In this document: positions 52,210 through 61,664 of the stretch, piece by piece
How the letters are laid out: each line of letters opens with the position of its first letter
Position numbering within the stretch: position 1 is the stretch's first letter
From: UM-FILTER-49-7 sp964599895
GTDB taxonomy: Bacteria > Acidobacteriota > Holophagae > Thermotomaculales > Thermotomaculaceae
DNA: 64,000 nt
Direction of reading: 5' to 3'
Assembly: GCA_964599895.1 (NCBI GenBank)
Contig: CAZRHT010000002.1
Coordinates: forward strand, 33,386 to 97,385
Notes under the pieces: generated by a model
Told to the model about the DNA's origin: nothing
What the model saw: only the letters and a program-made list of their open reading frames with translations
Databases searched by the model: none
Program-made: the position numbers and the translations under genes

Positions 52210-52752
52210 ATGTCATTTCATTATGAAGCGAGATTTGCAGCAATTGGCGGCCAGGGGATTATTACGGCGGGTGCATTTCTGGCAACTGCTGCTACTCTGG
52301 AAGGAAAATATGCGACCCAGAGTCCCACTTACACTTCCCAGGTTCGCGGAGGCCCTACAAAAGTGGACGTCATTATCAGTGACGAAGAAATTCTTTTTCC
52401 CAAGGGAAACAAACTGGATCTGTTTCTGGCCATGGCGCAAAAGCCCTACGATCGGTATTACTCAGAGCTAAAAGAAAACAGCCTGGTAATTGTGGAAGAT
52501 AATCTGGTTAAGAACGTTCACGACGACGGACATCGCATTATCCGGGTACCCATCGTTGAGCTTGCGGAAAAAGAAATAGGCCTGGCCGTTACCATTTCGG
52601 TAATTGCTACGGGGCTGGTGGTTGCACTGACAGAAATAGTTGCACCGGATACCATGCAGCGGGCTATTTTGAGCCGGGTTCCCAAGGGAACTGAGGCTCT
52701 GAATATGAAGGCCTTTCAGTTAGGCATGGATGTGGGCGCAAAACTGAAATAA
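52210..52752 (+). CDS. korC: 2-oxoacid:ferredoxin oxidoreductase subunit gamma
   Basis: The 180-residue gamma subunit has the pattern ARFAAIGGQGIITAGAFLA and SPTYTSQVRGGPTKVDVIIS, typical of this catalytic-domain fragment. It completes the four-subunit complex and is followed 29 bp later by ndk. Confidence 0.94.
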   Translation: MSFHYEARFAAIGGQGIITAGAFLATAATLEGKYATQSPTYTSQVRGGPTKVDVIISDEEILFPKGNKLDLFLAMAQKPYDRYYSELKENSLVIVEDNLVKNVHDDGHRIIRVPIVELAEKEIGLAVTISVIATGLVVALTEIVAPDTMQRAILSRVPKGTEALNMKAFQLGMDVGAKLK

Positions 52753-52781
52753 AGTAGAAGGGATTTGGAGGAGCATAGGTA

Positions 52782-53198
52782 ATGAGAGAAACGACTTTTG
52801 GCATCATCAAGCCGGACGCGGTCCAGAAAGGATTTACCGGTGAGATTCTGACCATGATTGAGAAGAACGGATTTAAAATTGTCGGCCTCAAAAAGGTCAG
52901 ACTTAACAAGGAAAAGGCGGAAGGATTCTATTTTGTCCACCGGGAGAGACCCTTTTTCAACAACCTGACGGATTTTATGTCAGAAGGCCCCATCGTGGTC
53001 ATGGTACTGGAAAAGGAAAACGCTATCGGCGACTGGCGGAAGCTCATGGGAGCCACCAACCCGGCAGATGCTGAAGCAGGGACCATCCGGAAGACTTTTG
53101 CTGAAAATATTGAAAGAAACGCGGTGCATGGATCTGACAGTCCGGAATCCGCAGCAATTGAAATCCCCTATTTCTTTAATCAACTGGAACTTGTTTGA
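52782..53198 (+). CDS. ndk: Nucleoside diphosphate kinase
   Basis: The 138-residue enzyme balances nucleoside triphosphate pools. TTFGIIKPDAVQKGFTGEI and the active-site histidine in RNAVHGSDSPESAA identify it. As the last gene before the terminator it could convert the ATP made by SucCD to other triphosphates. Confidence 0.97.
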   Translation: MRETTFGIIKPDAVQKGFTGEILTMIEKNGFKIVGLKKVRLNKEKAEGFYFVHRERPFFNNLTDFMSEGPIVVMVLEKENAIGDWRKLMGATNPADAEAGTIRKTFAENIERNAVHGSDSPESAAIEIPYFFNQLELV

Positions 53199-53204
53199 AA
53201 ACCG

Positions 53205-53236
53205 GGGGGGCAGGATTTCCTGCTCCCCAATTTTTT
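53205..53236 (+). terminator. Rho-independent terminator after ndk
   Basis: GGGGGGCAGG pairs with CCTGCTCCCC (one G-T wobble) around an ATTT loop, followed by AATTTTTT. It ends the sucCD-korDABC-ndk unit. Confidence 0.92.
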
Positions 53237-53281
53237 CTGTCCCGGTTTCTACTCCAACTCCAAAATTAAGAAGGAAATTCC

Positions 53282-55777
53282 ATGACTGCCATTGACCATC
53301 TGGTTCCACATCTATTGAAAGTCCAGAAACCGGCCCAATACCTCGGTGGTGAGCTAAATGCTGTCCAGAAAGACCCTTCCGGTCGTCTCCGGGTGGCGCT
53401 GGCCTTCCCTGACTTGTACGAAATCGGCATGTCCTATACCGGCCTGCAGATCCTTTACCATATGATCAACCGGGAAGACGAGTTCTATGGGGAACGGGTA
53501 TTTGCACCATGGCCGGATATGGCGGATTTGCTGCGATCCACCCATACGCCGTTATTTACACTGGAAACGCGGACCCCTCTTTCAAAAATGGATGTGCTGG
53601 GATTCACTTTTCAATACGAGTTAAGTTACAGCAATTTTCTAATGATGCTGGACCTGGCCGGAATTCCACTTTTATCAAGAGATCGGGACAGTGACCCTCT
53701 AATCATGGCCGGAGGGCCCTGTGTTTACAATCCTGAACCCATTTCAGATTTTATTGACCTGTTCTATATTGGCGAAGCGGAGCGGGAACTGGTGAGTGTG
53801 CTGCGAGATATCCAGGGGATGCGAAAATCCGGACTTTCCCGCAGCGATCAATTAATAAACCTGAATGAGAAATACCCCTTTCTCTATGTCCCTGCTTTCC
53901 ATCCTGCATCTGAGGGAACCCCCTTTTGGAACGTGGAACCGGAAACGGTGGTTACACGTACAATCCCCAGGCATTTTAGTATGGAAGATTTTCCGCCCAG
54001 GCTGGTTCTTCCCAATGTTTCGGTAGTTTATGACCGGATTACGCTGGAAATATCTCGAGGCTGTGACGAAGGCTGTCGCTTCTGCCAGGCAGGGATGATC
54101 TATCGCCCTGCCCGGGAACGGGAACCCGAGAATTTGCTGGCTCAGGCCCACGCGCTGGTGCTTGCCACTGGCCATGATGAGATTTCTCTGTCCTCTCTCA
54201 GTACGGCAGATTATCCCGGAATTGAAAACCTGGTTTCAGTTATGGTGAACCAGTTTGAAAAGGACCGGATTTCAACCGCGCTGCCATCCATTCGGGCAGA
54301 CCGATTTCAGGAGAGTTTTGCTGAGGAAATCAAACGGATTCGCAAAACCGGATTTACTATCGCACCGGAAGCCGGATCCCAGAGACTTCGGGACGTCATC
54401 AACAAAAATCTGAGCGAAGAAGCGATTCTGAAGGCGGCAGAAACAGCATACCGGCATGGTTGGGGCCATATCAAGTTGTATTTCATGATTGGACTTCCCA
54501 CGGAAACGATGGAAGATCTGGATGAAATGGTAGCGCTGACTGAGAAAATAGCAGCAATGAGCCGGCGAGGGTACACAGTGCTCAGTGTTTCCACCTTCAT
54601 CCCGAAACCCCATACCCCGTTCCAGTGGGCAGCTCAACTGGATGCAGAAGAGGTTCGCAGCCGGCAGGAATACATCAAGCACAGGGTTCGCTCCAAAAAT
54701 ATCAAGATTAAACTTCATGACCCGGCCCAGTCCATGCTGGAGGGGATTTTTTCACGAGGGGATCGTCAGACAGGACAACTGCTGCTGGAGGCATATAGAA
54801 ATGGTGCCTGTTTCGATGGCTGGACGGACAAATTCCATCCTGAAATCTGGAATAAGGCGAAAACCAGCATTGGCTATGAAAGTGATCATTTGTATCGGGA
54901 ACTTGAGGTGGGGACACCATTACCCTGGGATTTCATCAATATTTCTGTCCCAAAGGCTTTTTTCCTGAGGGAGTGGAACCGGGCAAAATCCAATGAACCG
55001 ACTTTGATGTGTGACAGCCCAACAAGCTGTAATGCATGCCTTGCCTGTACACCGCAGGAAATCCAGAATCGGTTCCAGGAAAAGTTAAAAATTGTGGAAA
55101 AACTTGCAGAAATGAAGAAAAATAGTCCCATAATGGAAGAAAATTGTGAAAAAGGACGTTTTTTTTACGAATTTGCGTATAAAAAGAGCGGATTTTCCCG
55201 TTTTGTATCTCATCTTGATCTGGTAACAATCTTTTCCAGGGCCCTGCGCATTGCGAAGCTTCCGGTGATGTTCAGCCGGGGATTCAATCCCAGGCCGGTT
55301 CTCAAGTTTTCTCCAGCACTTGAGCTGGGGGTTGCCGGGGACGATGAGCGTTTTCTTGGAGAGTTTGTTGGCAGATTCAACTTAGCAGAAGCAGTGAAAA
55401 AACTGAATCTTGCGTTGCCGGAAGGAATTCAGATAACAGCAGCGGAGGAGCATCCTATGGCGAAACGGAATCAGCTTTCACGTGATGTGGACTTTGTTTA
55501 CCAGGTCATGTTCCCTGCGCCGGTTCGGTTGTTTCCCGGATGGCGGGACGTGGAAGTGGAAAAAATCACCCGGAAAGGGCTCAGGCACATCCGACTGGGA
55601 GACGTTGTGCAGAATGTGGAGCTGAACGGCACATCCGCGACTGTAGTGATTCGCCATTCCCAACTGCGGGGAAGCCTGAAGCTCTCTGAAACGATTCCCC
55701 ACATTTTCCCGGATGGGGATGCCAACCATGCTATAATGTTGCGGAAACAGTTGATTTTCTTAGAAGGAAATGCATGA
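53282..55777 (+). CDS. Radical SAM protein of TIGR03960 type fused to DUF2344 domain
   Basis: The 831-residue protein starts with a B12-binding-like region (about 1-190, ALAFPDLYEIGMSYTGLQIL). A radical SAM domain follows, with the cluster motif SRGCDEGCRFCQAGM near residue 260 and SSLSTADYPGIE. A separate C-terminal DUF2344/TIGR03936 domain (about 620-831) starts near YEFAYKKSGFSRFVSHLDL. This two-part form located next to rng is widespread, and a role in RNA or ribosome modification has been suggested without proof. Its end overlaps the rng start by 4 bp (ATGA). Confidence 0.9.
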   Translation: MTAIDHLVPHLLKVQKPAQYLGGELNAVQKDPSGRLRVALAFPDLYEIGMSYTGLQILYHMINREDEFYGERVFAPWPDMADLLRSTHTPLFTLETRTPLSKMDVLGFTFQYELSYSNFLMMLDLAGIPLLSRDRDSDPLIMAGGPCVYNPEPISDFIDLFYIGEAERELVSVLRDIQGMRKSGLSRSDQLINLNEKYPFLYVPAFHPASEGTPFWNVEPETVVTRTIPRHFSMEDFPPRLVLPNVSVVYDRITLEISRGCDEGCRFCQAGMIYRPAREREPENLLAQAHALVLATGHDEISLSSLSTADYPGIENLVSVMVNQFEKDRISTALPSIRADRFQESFAEEIKRIRKTGFTIAPEAGSQRLRDVINKNLSEEAILKAAETAYRHGWGHIKLYFMIGLPTETMEDLDEMVALTEKIAAMSRRGYTVLSVSTFIPKPHTPFQWAAQLDAEEVRSRQEYIKHRVRSKNIKIKLHDPAQSMLEGIFSRGDRQTGQLLLEAYRNGACFDGWTDKFHPEIWNKAKTSIGYESDHLYRELEVGTPLPWDFINISVPKAFFLREWNRAKSNEPTLMCDSPTSCNACLACTPQEIQNRFQEKLKIVEKLAEMKKNSPIMEENCEKGRFFYEFAYKKSGFSRFVSHLDLVTIFSRALRIAKLPVMFSRGFNPRPVLKFSPALELGVAGDDERFLGEFVGRFNLAEAVKKLNLALPEGIQITAAEEHPMAKRNQLSRDVDFVYQVMFPAPVRLFPGWRDVEVEKITRKGLRHIRLGDVVQNVELNGTSATVVIRHSQLRGSLKLSETIPHIFPDGDANHAIMLRKQLIFLEGNA

Positions 55778-57294
55778 ACCAGGAAATTATTGTCAATTCT
55801 ACAAGCCACGAAACCCGAATTGCACTGCTGGAAAACAACCAGCTCAGTGAGGTATACGTGGAGCGTAATTTTGATCGTGGCATTGTGGGAAATATTTATA
55901 AGGGAAGGGTAACCCGCGTTCTACCCGGCATGCAATCTGCTTTTGTGGATATCGGGTTTGAGCGAGACGCTTTTTTGTATGTTGGAGACATTTCTGAGAA
56001 CCTGCTCACGGTGGAAGATTTTCTTGAGGAAGAAGAAGGCGTGGAAGGAGAGATGCCGGAGGAAGCCGTAGGTGAAGCTATACTTACAGACACGCTGCAC
56101 ATTGAGGATCTCCTCCAGGAGGGTCAGCAGATTCTGGTTCAGGTGGCGAAGGAACCGATCGGAACCAAGGGCCCGCGGATTACAGCCCACATCAGTCTCC
56201 CCGGGCGCTACATTGTATTTATGCCCACCATCAATCATATTGGAATATCCCGAAAAATAGAAAATCCGGAAGAAAAAGAACGATTGAAAGCCATTATTTC
56301 ATCTCTGAAGACCGGGAATCGGGGTTACATTGTTCGAACGGCTGGCGAAGGAATGGAGATATCTGAATTTTCTCAGGACATCAATTTTCTCCAAAAACTC
56401 TGGAAGGAAATCGTTCAGAAAACAGAAGCGGTTTCCGCTCCCAGTCTGATTCACGAAGAGTTGGGTTTGATTCATAAAATAGTCCGGGATACCTTCTGTG
56501 AAGAAACCTCTCTCATGCTGGTGGATTCCGAGACCGCTTTCCAGAAGGCATTGCAGTTTATCGACAAAATTGACCATCGCTGGGCTTCCAGAATCAAGCT
56601 TTATACCAAAAAGAAGCCGATTTTTGATGAATATGAAGTGGAATCTCAACTGGAGGCGGCGCTGAATTCAAAAGTCTGGTTGAAATCCGGTGGATATATT
56701 GTCATTAATCAGACAGAGGCGTTGGTAGCTATTGATGTGAATACCGGCCGCTACATCGGCAAACGTTCACTTGAAGAAACTGTTTTCAAAACCAATATGG
56801 AAGCGGTCAAGGAAATTGTACGCCAGATCCGACTCAGGAACCTTGGAGGGATTATTGTCATTGATTTCATTGATATGGAAGAAACGGAACACCGGAAAAC
56901 AGTGCTGGTTGAGTTGACCGAATTACTGAAAAGTGACCGTTCCAGATCCAACATCCTGACCATTGATGAAATTGGTCTGGTGGCATTGACACGAAAACGG
57001 TCCAAACAGTCACTGGAGCGGTTTCTGACCGAAATGTGCCCCTATTGCCAGGGTTCCGGTAGAATCAAATCCATTTCCACCATGGCCTTACAGATCCAGC
57101 GGGAAATAATGACCCGACTCACTCCACAATTTGATCGGAACATTACAGTTCGCGTAAATCCGTATGTCGGAGAATTCTTGAAGCGGGACGAGTACGATGT
57201 TCTGGGAGAATTGACCCGGATTTTCAATATCAGAATCAAAGTTTCAGAGGACCCCAACCTCCACATCGAGGAATACAACGTTGTTATCAACTGA
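55774..57294 (+). CDS. rng: Ribonuclease G/E family endoribonuclease
   Basis: The 506-residue single-strand endoribonuclease has an interrupted S1 domain (about 35-130) with an acidic insert (EDFLEEEEGVEGEMPEEA). The catalytic DNase I-like part has VAIDVNTGRYIGKRSLEETV and GGIIVIDFIDM with the metal-binding aspartates. The Zn-link CPYCQGSG is near residue 425. The short length without a degradosome scaffold suits RNase G, which matures rRNA and degrades mRNA. Confidence 0.95.
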   Translation: MNQEIIVNSTSHETRIALLENNQLSEVYVERNFDRGIVGNIYKGRVTRVLPGMQSAFVDIGFERDAFLYVGDISENLLTVEDFLEEEEGVEGEMPEEAVGEAILTDTLHIEDLLQEGQQILVQVAKEPIGTKGPRITAHISLPGRYIVFMPTINHIGISRKIENPEEKERLKAIISSLKTGNRGYIVRTAGEGMEISEFSQDINFLQKLWKEIVQKTEAVSAPSLIHEELGLIHKIVRDTFCEETSLMLVDSETAFQKALQFIDKIDHRWASRIKLYTKKKPIFDEYEVESQLEAALNSKVWLKSGGYIVINQTEALVAIDVNTGRYIGKRSLEETVFKTNMEAVKEIVRQIRLRNLGGIIVIDFIDMEETEHRKTVLVELTELLKSDRSRSNILTIDEIGLVALTRKRSKQSLERFLTEMCPYCQGSGRIKSISTMALQIQREIMTRLTPQFDRNITVRVNPYVGEFLKRDEYDVLGELTRIFNIRIKVSEDPNLHIEEYNVVIN

Positions 57295-58201
57295 ATTTCC
57301 AACCCTTTCCCTTGCTTTAGGCTCTGGTGCAGCTCGGGGCCTCGCCCACATCGGTGTTCTAAACACATTGGACAAGGCAGGCGTGAAAATTCGGGCGATT
57401 TCCGGTTGTTCCATCGGTGCGGTGATCGGTGGATTTTATGCTGCCGGAAAGCTCTCGGAAGCTGAAGAATACTATCGAAACATGGATCGGGGTGATGTGA
57501 TCCGCAATTTTGATCCGGTATTCCCAGCGGGTGGTCTGATCAATGGGAAGAAGATGATTCACATATTTCGGGACATAGTAGGAGATGTCCGTCTGGGAGA
57601 AACGGCAATTCCCTTTTATCCTGTGGCAACAGAACTGTCAACGGGAGAGATGGAGGTGCTGGCGGACTGTCACCTGTGGGAAGCAATTCGAGCATCAATT
57701 TCCATACCGGGGTTGTTTAAGCCCTACAGATTGAAAAAAAAATGGTACGTGGACGGGGGGTTAACCAATCCGGTGCCGGCGGATGTGCTGAAACCTTACG
57801 GCAAAGAAAGTAAGATTGTGGCAGTGAATCTCAACCTGCCGCCTGCTGCTTACCGGAGAAACTGGATCAAGCCTTTGGAAGCGGATGACAAAACATTTCT
57901 GGACCGCTTTCCTGCGATGAAATCTTTTCTGAAGAAAAGAGGAATCAAATTACAGAAAAAACAAGAAAAACCGGGAATGCTCTACACATTGAATCGGACT
58001 TTTCATATCTTTCAGTATGAAATCGCCTGGCGAAGCATTGAGTTGAATCAACCGGATTACGTAATTTCTCCTGAACTGCCGGGTATGCTGTTTTATGATT
58101 TTCACAAGGCAGAGCAGGCGATTTCTGAGGGCGCTCGGGTGACGGAAGATTTTCTCAACGAATGGCGTAAGAAAAACCCAGATCATTCAACACAGAAGTA
58201 G
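57281..58201 (+). CDS. Patatin-like phospholipase (RssA-like)
   Basis: The 306-residue protein has the patatin oxyanion loop GSGAARGLAHIG (about 14-25), the nucleophile Ser44 in GCSIG and the catalytic Asp158 in VDGGLTNPVP. It is a serine hydrolase of the RssA group, probably acting on membrane lipids; no signal peptide is visible. TTG at 57281, with GAGG nine nt upstream, is the only workable start and overlaps the rng end by 14 bp. Its 3' end overlaps the convergent dnaE gene by 47 bp. Confidence 0.91.
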   Translation: MLSTEFPTLSLALGSGAARGLAHIGVLNTLDKAGVKIRAISGCSIGAVIGGFYAAGKLSEAEEYYRNMDRGDVIRNFDPVFPAGGLINGKKMIHIFRDIVGDVRLGETAIPFYPVATELSTGEMEVLADCHLWEAIRASISIPGLFKPYRLKKKWYVDGGLTNPVPADVLKPYGKESKIVAVNLNLPPAAYRRNWIKPLEADDKTFLDRFPAMKSFLKKRGIKLQKKQEKPGMLYTLNRTFHIFQYEIAWRSIELNQPDYVISPELPGMLFYDFHKAEQAISEGARVTEDFLNEWRKKNPDHSTQK

Positions 58202-61200
58202 ACAGTACATCTGCGGACAAATTATATTGATCAGCGCTGCGCACCCACACAATTTTGGCCCCCACTTCTACCTTGAAGAACAGTTTCAAATCATTTCCGT
58301 GGTAGGGCTCCAGTGCCAGCCGGAGTTGGTTCAACTGATCAGCTGACCGAACCTCAATAGAGAGGGTGGCCGCTCCTCCCTTGACGAAGGAATCAAAACC
58401 CCGGATATCATCCAGCAGTATGGATGGAGACGAACGGGCCAGATCCAGTTTTCCGGAAACAAAAACCCGCTGGCCGTTTTCGAGTAATTCTGTGAGGTTT
58501 GAGATGGCGCCTTTACCCTGATTTTCTCCAGGAAATTTGGAAGCAAATATGACCACATTGACACGACCGGTGAGGTCCTCCAGTATGAAGGAGGCCATTT
58601 TTCTTCCCCGACGGTCCGTTCTAAATTGAAGATTTCGAAGCATCCCTCCCACGACAACGGTTTCGCTCCGGAAAGCGGGAACAGGTTCGGAACCTTCCAG
58701 ATCATCCATCATCGCGTGAATGTCTGCGGTGGAAAGGGTGGAGAAGCGTCTCAATTCACCAGCCACTTCGTCCAGTGGATGGCCGGAGGCATAGAATCCC
58801 AGGACATCCATTTCCTTTTCCAACAGTTCCATCTTGTCCCATTCTTCGTGCTCGGTGGCTGGTTTGGTCCGGGCACTTTCCGGTTCAGGCAGTGTGTCGA
58901 ACAGGGAGCGCTGTCCCATTCGTCTCTCTTCGTTTTTCTTTGAGGCAAATCGCATGGAAACTTCCAGTGTTTCTGAAAGATGCTTGCGCTTTTCTCCGAG
59001 ACAATCAAAGGCTCCAGCCATGATCAGGGATTCCATTACTTTTTTATTGGCCTTTCGTGTGTCCATTCGGGACAGAAAATCGTCAAAACTCTTGAATGAA
59101 CCGTTCGTATTTCTTTCTTCGATTATTACATCAATGGCACTGCTACCCACGCCTTTGACGGCACCAAGACCGAAGAGAATTTCATTCTCAACAATGGTAA
59201 AACTGCTCTCGCTTTGATTGATGTCCGGTGGCAGCAGGGCGATTTCCATGTGTTCCAGCATGGGCTTGAATTTGAGGATATCTCCCACTTTGGTGCTGCT
59301 TGCCTGCTCCATCCGGAGCACTGCTGTGGCGAATTCAACCGGGTAGTAAGCTTTCAACCAGGCTGTCTGGTAGGCAAGAAGCGCATAAGCAGCTGAATGG
59401 GACTTGTTGAAACCATATTCTGCAAACTGAGCCATGGTGTCCATCAACTCCTCTGCCTTTTTTGGATCCACGTTCCTTTCTTCTGCTCCTTTAAGGAAGA
59501 TCTTTTTCTGTTCTTCCATCACCTTTTTCTTCTTTTTTCCCATAGCCTTTCTCAGAATATCGGCCTGGGCCAGGGAATAGCCGGCCACTTCCACCGCGAT
59601 GAGCATTACCTGTTCCTGGTATAGGATAATTCCGTGTGTTTCTTCCAGGATAGGCTTCAGTTCCGGCAGGGAATACGTGACATCTTCCTGCTTGTTCCGC
59701 CTGCGAATATATCCGTCCAGCATTCCACTGCCGATGGGGCCCGGTCTATACATGGCGTTGCAGGCAATCAGGTCCTCAATTTTGTTCGGATGAAGGCTCT
59801 TTAACAGACCCCGCATTCCCGAGCTTTCAAATTGGAAGATCCCCTGTGTGTCACTGTTCTGAAAAAGTTCAAAGACCTTATTGTCATTCACATTTGTAAA
59901 CGCTTCACGTATTTCCGAACGGGTAACTTTATGCCGGCTGGTGATCAGCTCCATTGCAATATCAATTACAGAGAGGGTTTTCAGGCCAAGAAAATCCATT
60001 TTCAGAAGACCGATACCCTCAGCCAGGTTCTTATCATATTGAACCACCGGCACGGGGGATTTGGAAGTTGGTTCCACAAAAACCGGGGCCAGTTCAGTAA
60101 TGGGCCTGGGCGTAATAATAACACCTGCAGCGTGAACGCCGGCGTGGCGGGCGGTGTTTTCAATCCGTGCCACATAGTCAAACAGCTGGCGATTGAGGTC
60201 GTTTTCATCCCGGAAAGCCCGTAGTTCATCGCTGTCTTCCAATGCCTGTTTCAGGGGGACATTTAATCCCGGCGGATACAGTTTTGTGGTGATCCGGTTG
60301 GCTTCAGCGGCGGGATAACCCATCACCCGGGCCACATCTTTGATTGCCAGTTTGGCTTTCATCCGGTTGAATGTGACAATCTGTGCCACCCGCTCTTCAC
60401 CGTATTTTTCTTTCACATAGGTGATCACTTCTTCCCTGCGGTTCTTGCAGAAATCAATGTCGATATCGGGCATGGATGTTCGTTCCGGGTTGAGGAAACG
60501 CTCAAATAGAAGCTTGTAGCGCAATGGATCCACGTCGGTGATGCTCATGCAATACGCAGTCAACGAACCCGCGGCGGACCCTCTGCCAGGTCCAACCGGA
60601 ATATCGTGTTCTTTAGCAAACCGGATGAAATCCCAGGTAATAAGAAAGTAGCCGGCAAATCCCTTCATTTTCAGCACATCCAGCTCGGTCTGAAGCCGCT
60701 CGGTATACCGCTCCATCGGAATGGTATTGTCCAGTTTTCCCGCTTCTTTCAGTTTCTCCAGGCCCTCTTTTGCCAACTGCTCCAGGTAGTCATCCAGTGC
60801 CTGCCCATCGGGTGGCTTAAACTCCGGCAGCATCATTTTACTTGGTAATTCCACATCACACATTTCCGCGATTTTCAATGTGTTGTCCAGGGCTTCCGGA
60901 CAATAGGAAAACAGCGCCTCCATTTCTTCCCTGGATTTCAGGTAAAACTTATAGGGGGCATATTTCATTCGATTCTCATCGCTGAGAAGGCGATTGGTCT
61001 GGAGGCAGAGGAGTATGTCGTGCACCTCGCTGTCCTCTCGTTTCAGATAATGCATGTCGTTGGTGGCAACAAGGGGGATGTCTACTTCCCTTGCCAGTTT
61101 TACGATCTCAGGAAGCAATTTCTTTTCTGCGGGGATATCATGGTCCTGCATTTCCAGATAAAAGTGACCCTTGCCGAAGATTTTCTGGAAACGCAGGGCA

Positions 61201-61664
61201 GCCTTCTTTGCATCTTCGTAACAATCGTTCAAAATCAACTCGGGGATTTCGCCCTTGAGGCAAGCCGTAAGACCGATAAGTCCTTCACTGTGCTGTTCAA
61301 GCAATTCAAGGTCAATTCTGGGTTTATAGTAAAATCCACTGAGAAAACCTTCGGAAACCAGCTTGCACAAATTCTGATATCCAACGTTGTTTTTAGCAAG
61401 GAGAACCAGATGGTTCATCCGGGCCCCTTTTTGTTTTTCTAGACGGCTCCCCTGAGCCACATATACCTCACACCCCAGAATGGGTTTTATTCCCGCTTTT
61501 CTGGCTTCGAGATAGAATTCAGCGATACCGAACATGGTGCCGTGGTCGGTGATAGCAATGGCGGGCATTCCCAGTTCCTTTGCCCGCTGGATCATTTCTT
61601 TTACATTGGTTAGTCCATCCAGCAGACTGTACTCAGTGTGGTTGTGTAGATGCACAAAAGTCAT
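58155..61664 (-). CDS. dnaE: DNA polymerase III alpha subunit
   Basis: The 1169-residue replicative polymerase catalytic subunit. An N-terminal PHP domain starts MTFVHLHNHTEYSLLDGLTN with ITDHGTMFG. The polymerase active site has VGPGRGSAAGSLTAYCMSI and SMPDIDIDFCKNRREEVI with the catalytic aspartates. GYNKSH-like EYGFNKSHSAAYALLAYQ follows, and the C-terminal OB domain (around 950-1080) is present. Its ATG overlaps the upstream transpeptidase stop by 4 bp. Confidence 0.97.
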   Translation of the reverse strand: MTFVHLHNHTEYSLLDGLTNVKEMIQRAKELGMPAIAITDHGTMFGIAEFYLEARKAGIKPILGCEVYVAQGSRLEKQKGARMNHLVLLAKNNVGYQNLCKLVSEGFLSGFYYKPRIDLELLEQHSEGLIGLTACLKGEIPELILNDCYEDAKKAALRFQKIFGKGHFYLEMQDHDIPAEKKLLPEIVKLAREVDIPLVATNDMHYLKREDSEVHDILLCLQTNRLLSDENRMKYAPYKFYLKSREEMEALFSYCPEALDNTLKIAEMCDVELPSKMMLPEFKPPDGQALDDYLEQLAKEGLEKLKEAGKLDNTIPMERYTERLQTELDVLKMKGFAGYFLITWDFIRFAKEHDIPVGPGRGSAAGSLTAYCMSITDVDPLRYKLLFERFLNPERTSMPDIDIDFCKNRREEVITYVKEKYGEERVAQIVTFNRMKAKLAIKDVARVMGYPAAEANRITTKLYPPGLNVPLKQALEDSDELRAFRDENDLNRQLFDYVARIENTARHAGVHAAGVIITPRPITELAPVFVEPTSKSPVPVVQYDKNLAEGIGLLKMDFLGLKTLSVIDIAMELITSRHKVTRSEIREAFTNVNDNKVFELFQNSDTQGIFQFESSGMRGLLKSLHPNKIEDLIACNAMYRPGPIGSGMLDGYIRRRNKQEDVTYSLPELKPILEETHGIILYQEQVMLIAVEVAGYSLAQADILRKAMGKKKKKVMEEQKKIFLKGAEERNVDPKKAEELMDTMAQFAEYGFNKSHSAAYALLAYQTAWLKAYYPVEFATAVLRMEQASSTKVGDILKFKPMLEHMEIALLPPDINQSESSFTIVENEILFGLGAVKGVGSSAIDVIIEERNTNGSFKSFDDFLSRMDTRKANKKVMESLIMAGAFDCLGEKRKHLSETLEVSMRFASKKNEERRMGQRSLFDTLPEPESARTKPATEHEEWDKMELLEKEMDVLGFYASGHPLDEVAGELRRFSTLSTADIHAMMDDLEGSEPVPAFRSETVVVGGMLRNLQFRTDRRGRKMASFILEDLTGRVNVVIFASKFPGENQGKGAISNLTELLENGQRVFVSGKLDLARSSPSILLDDIRGFDSFVKGGAATLSIEVRSADQLNQLRLALEPYHGNDLKLFFKVEVGAKIVWVRSADQYNLSADVLSTSVLNDLGFSYAIR

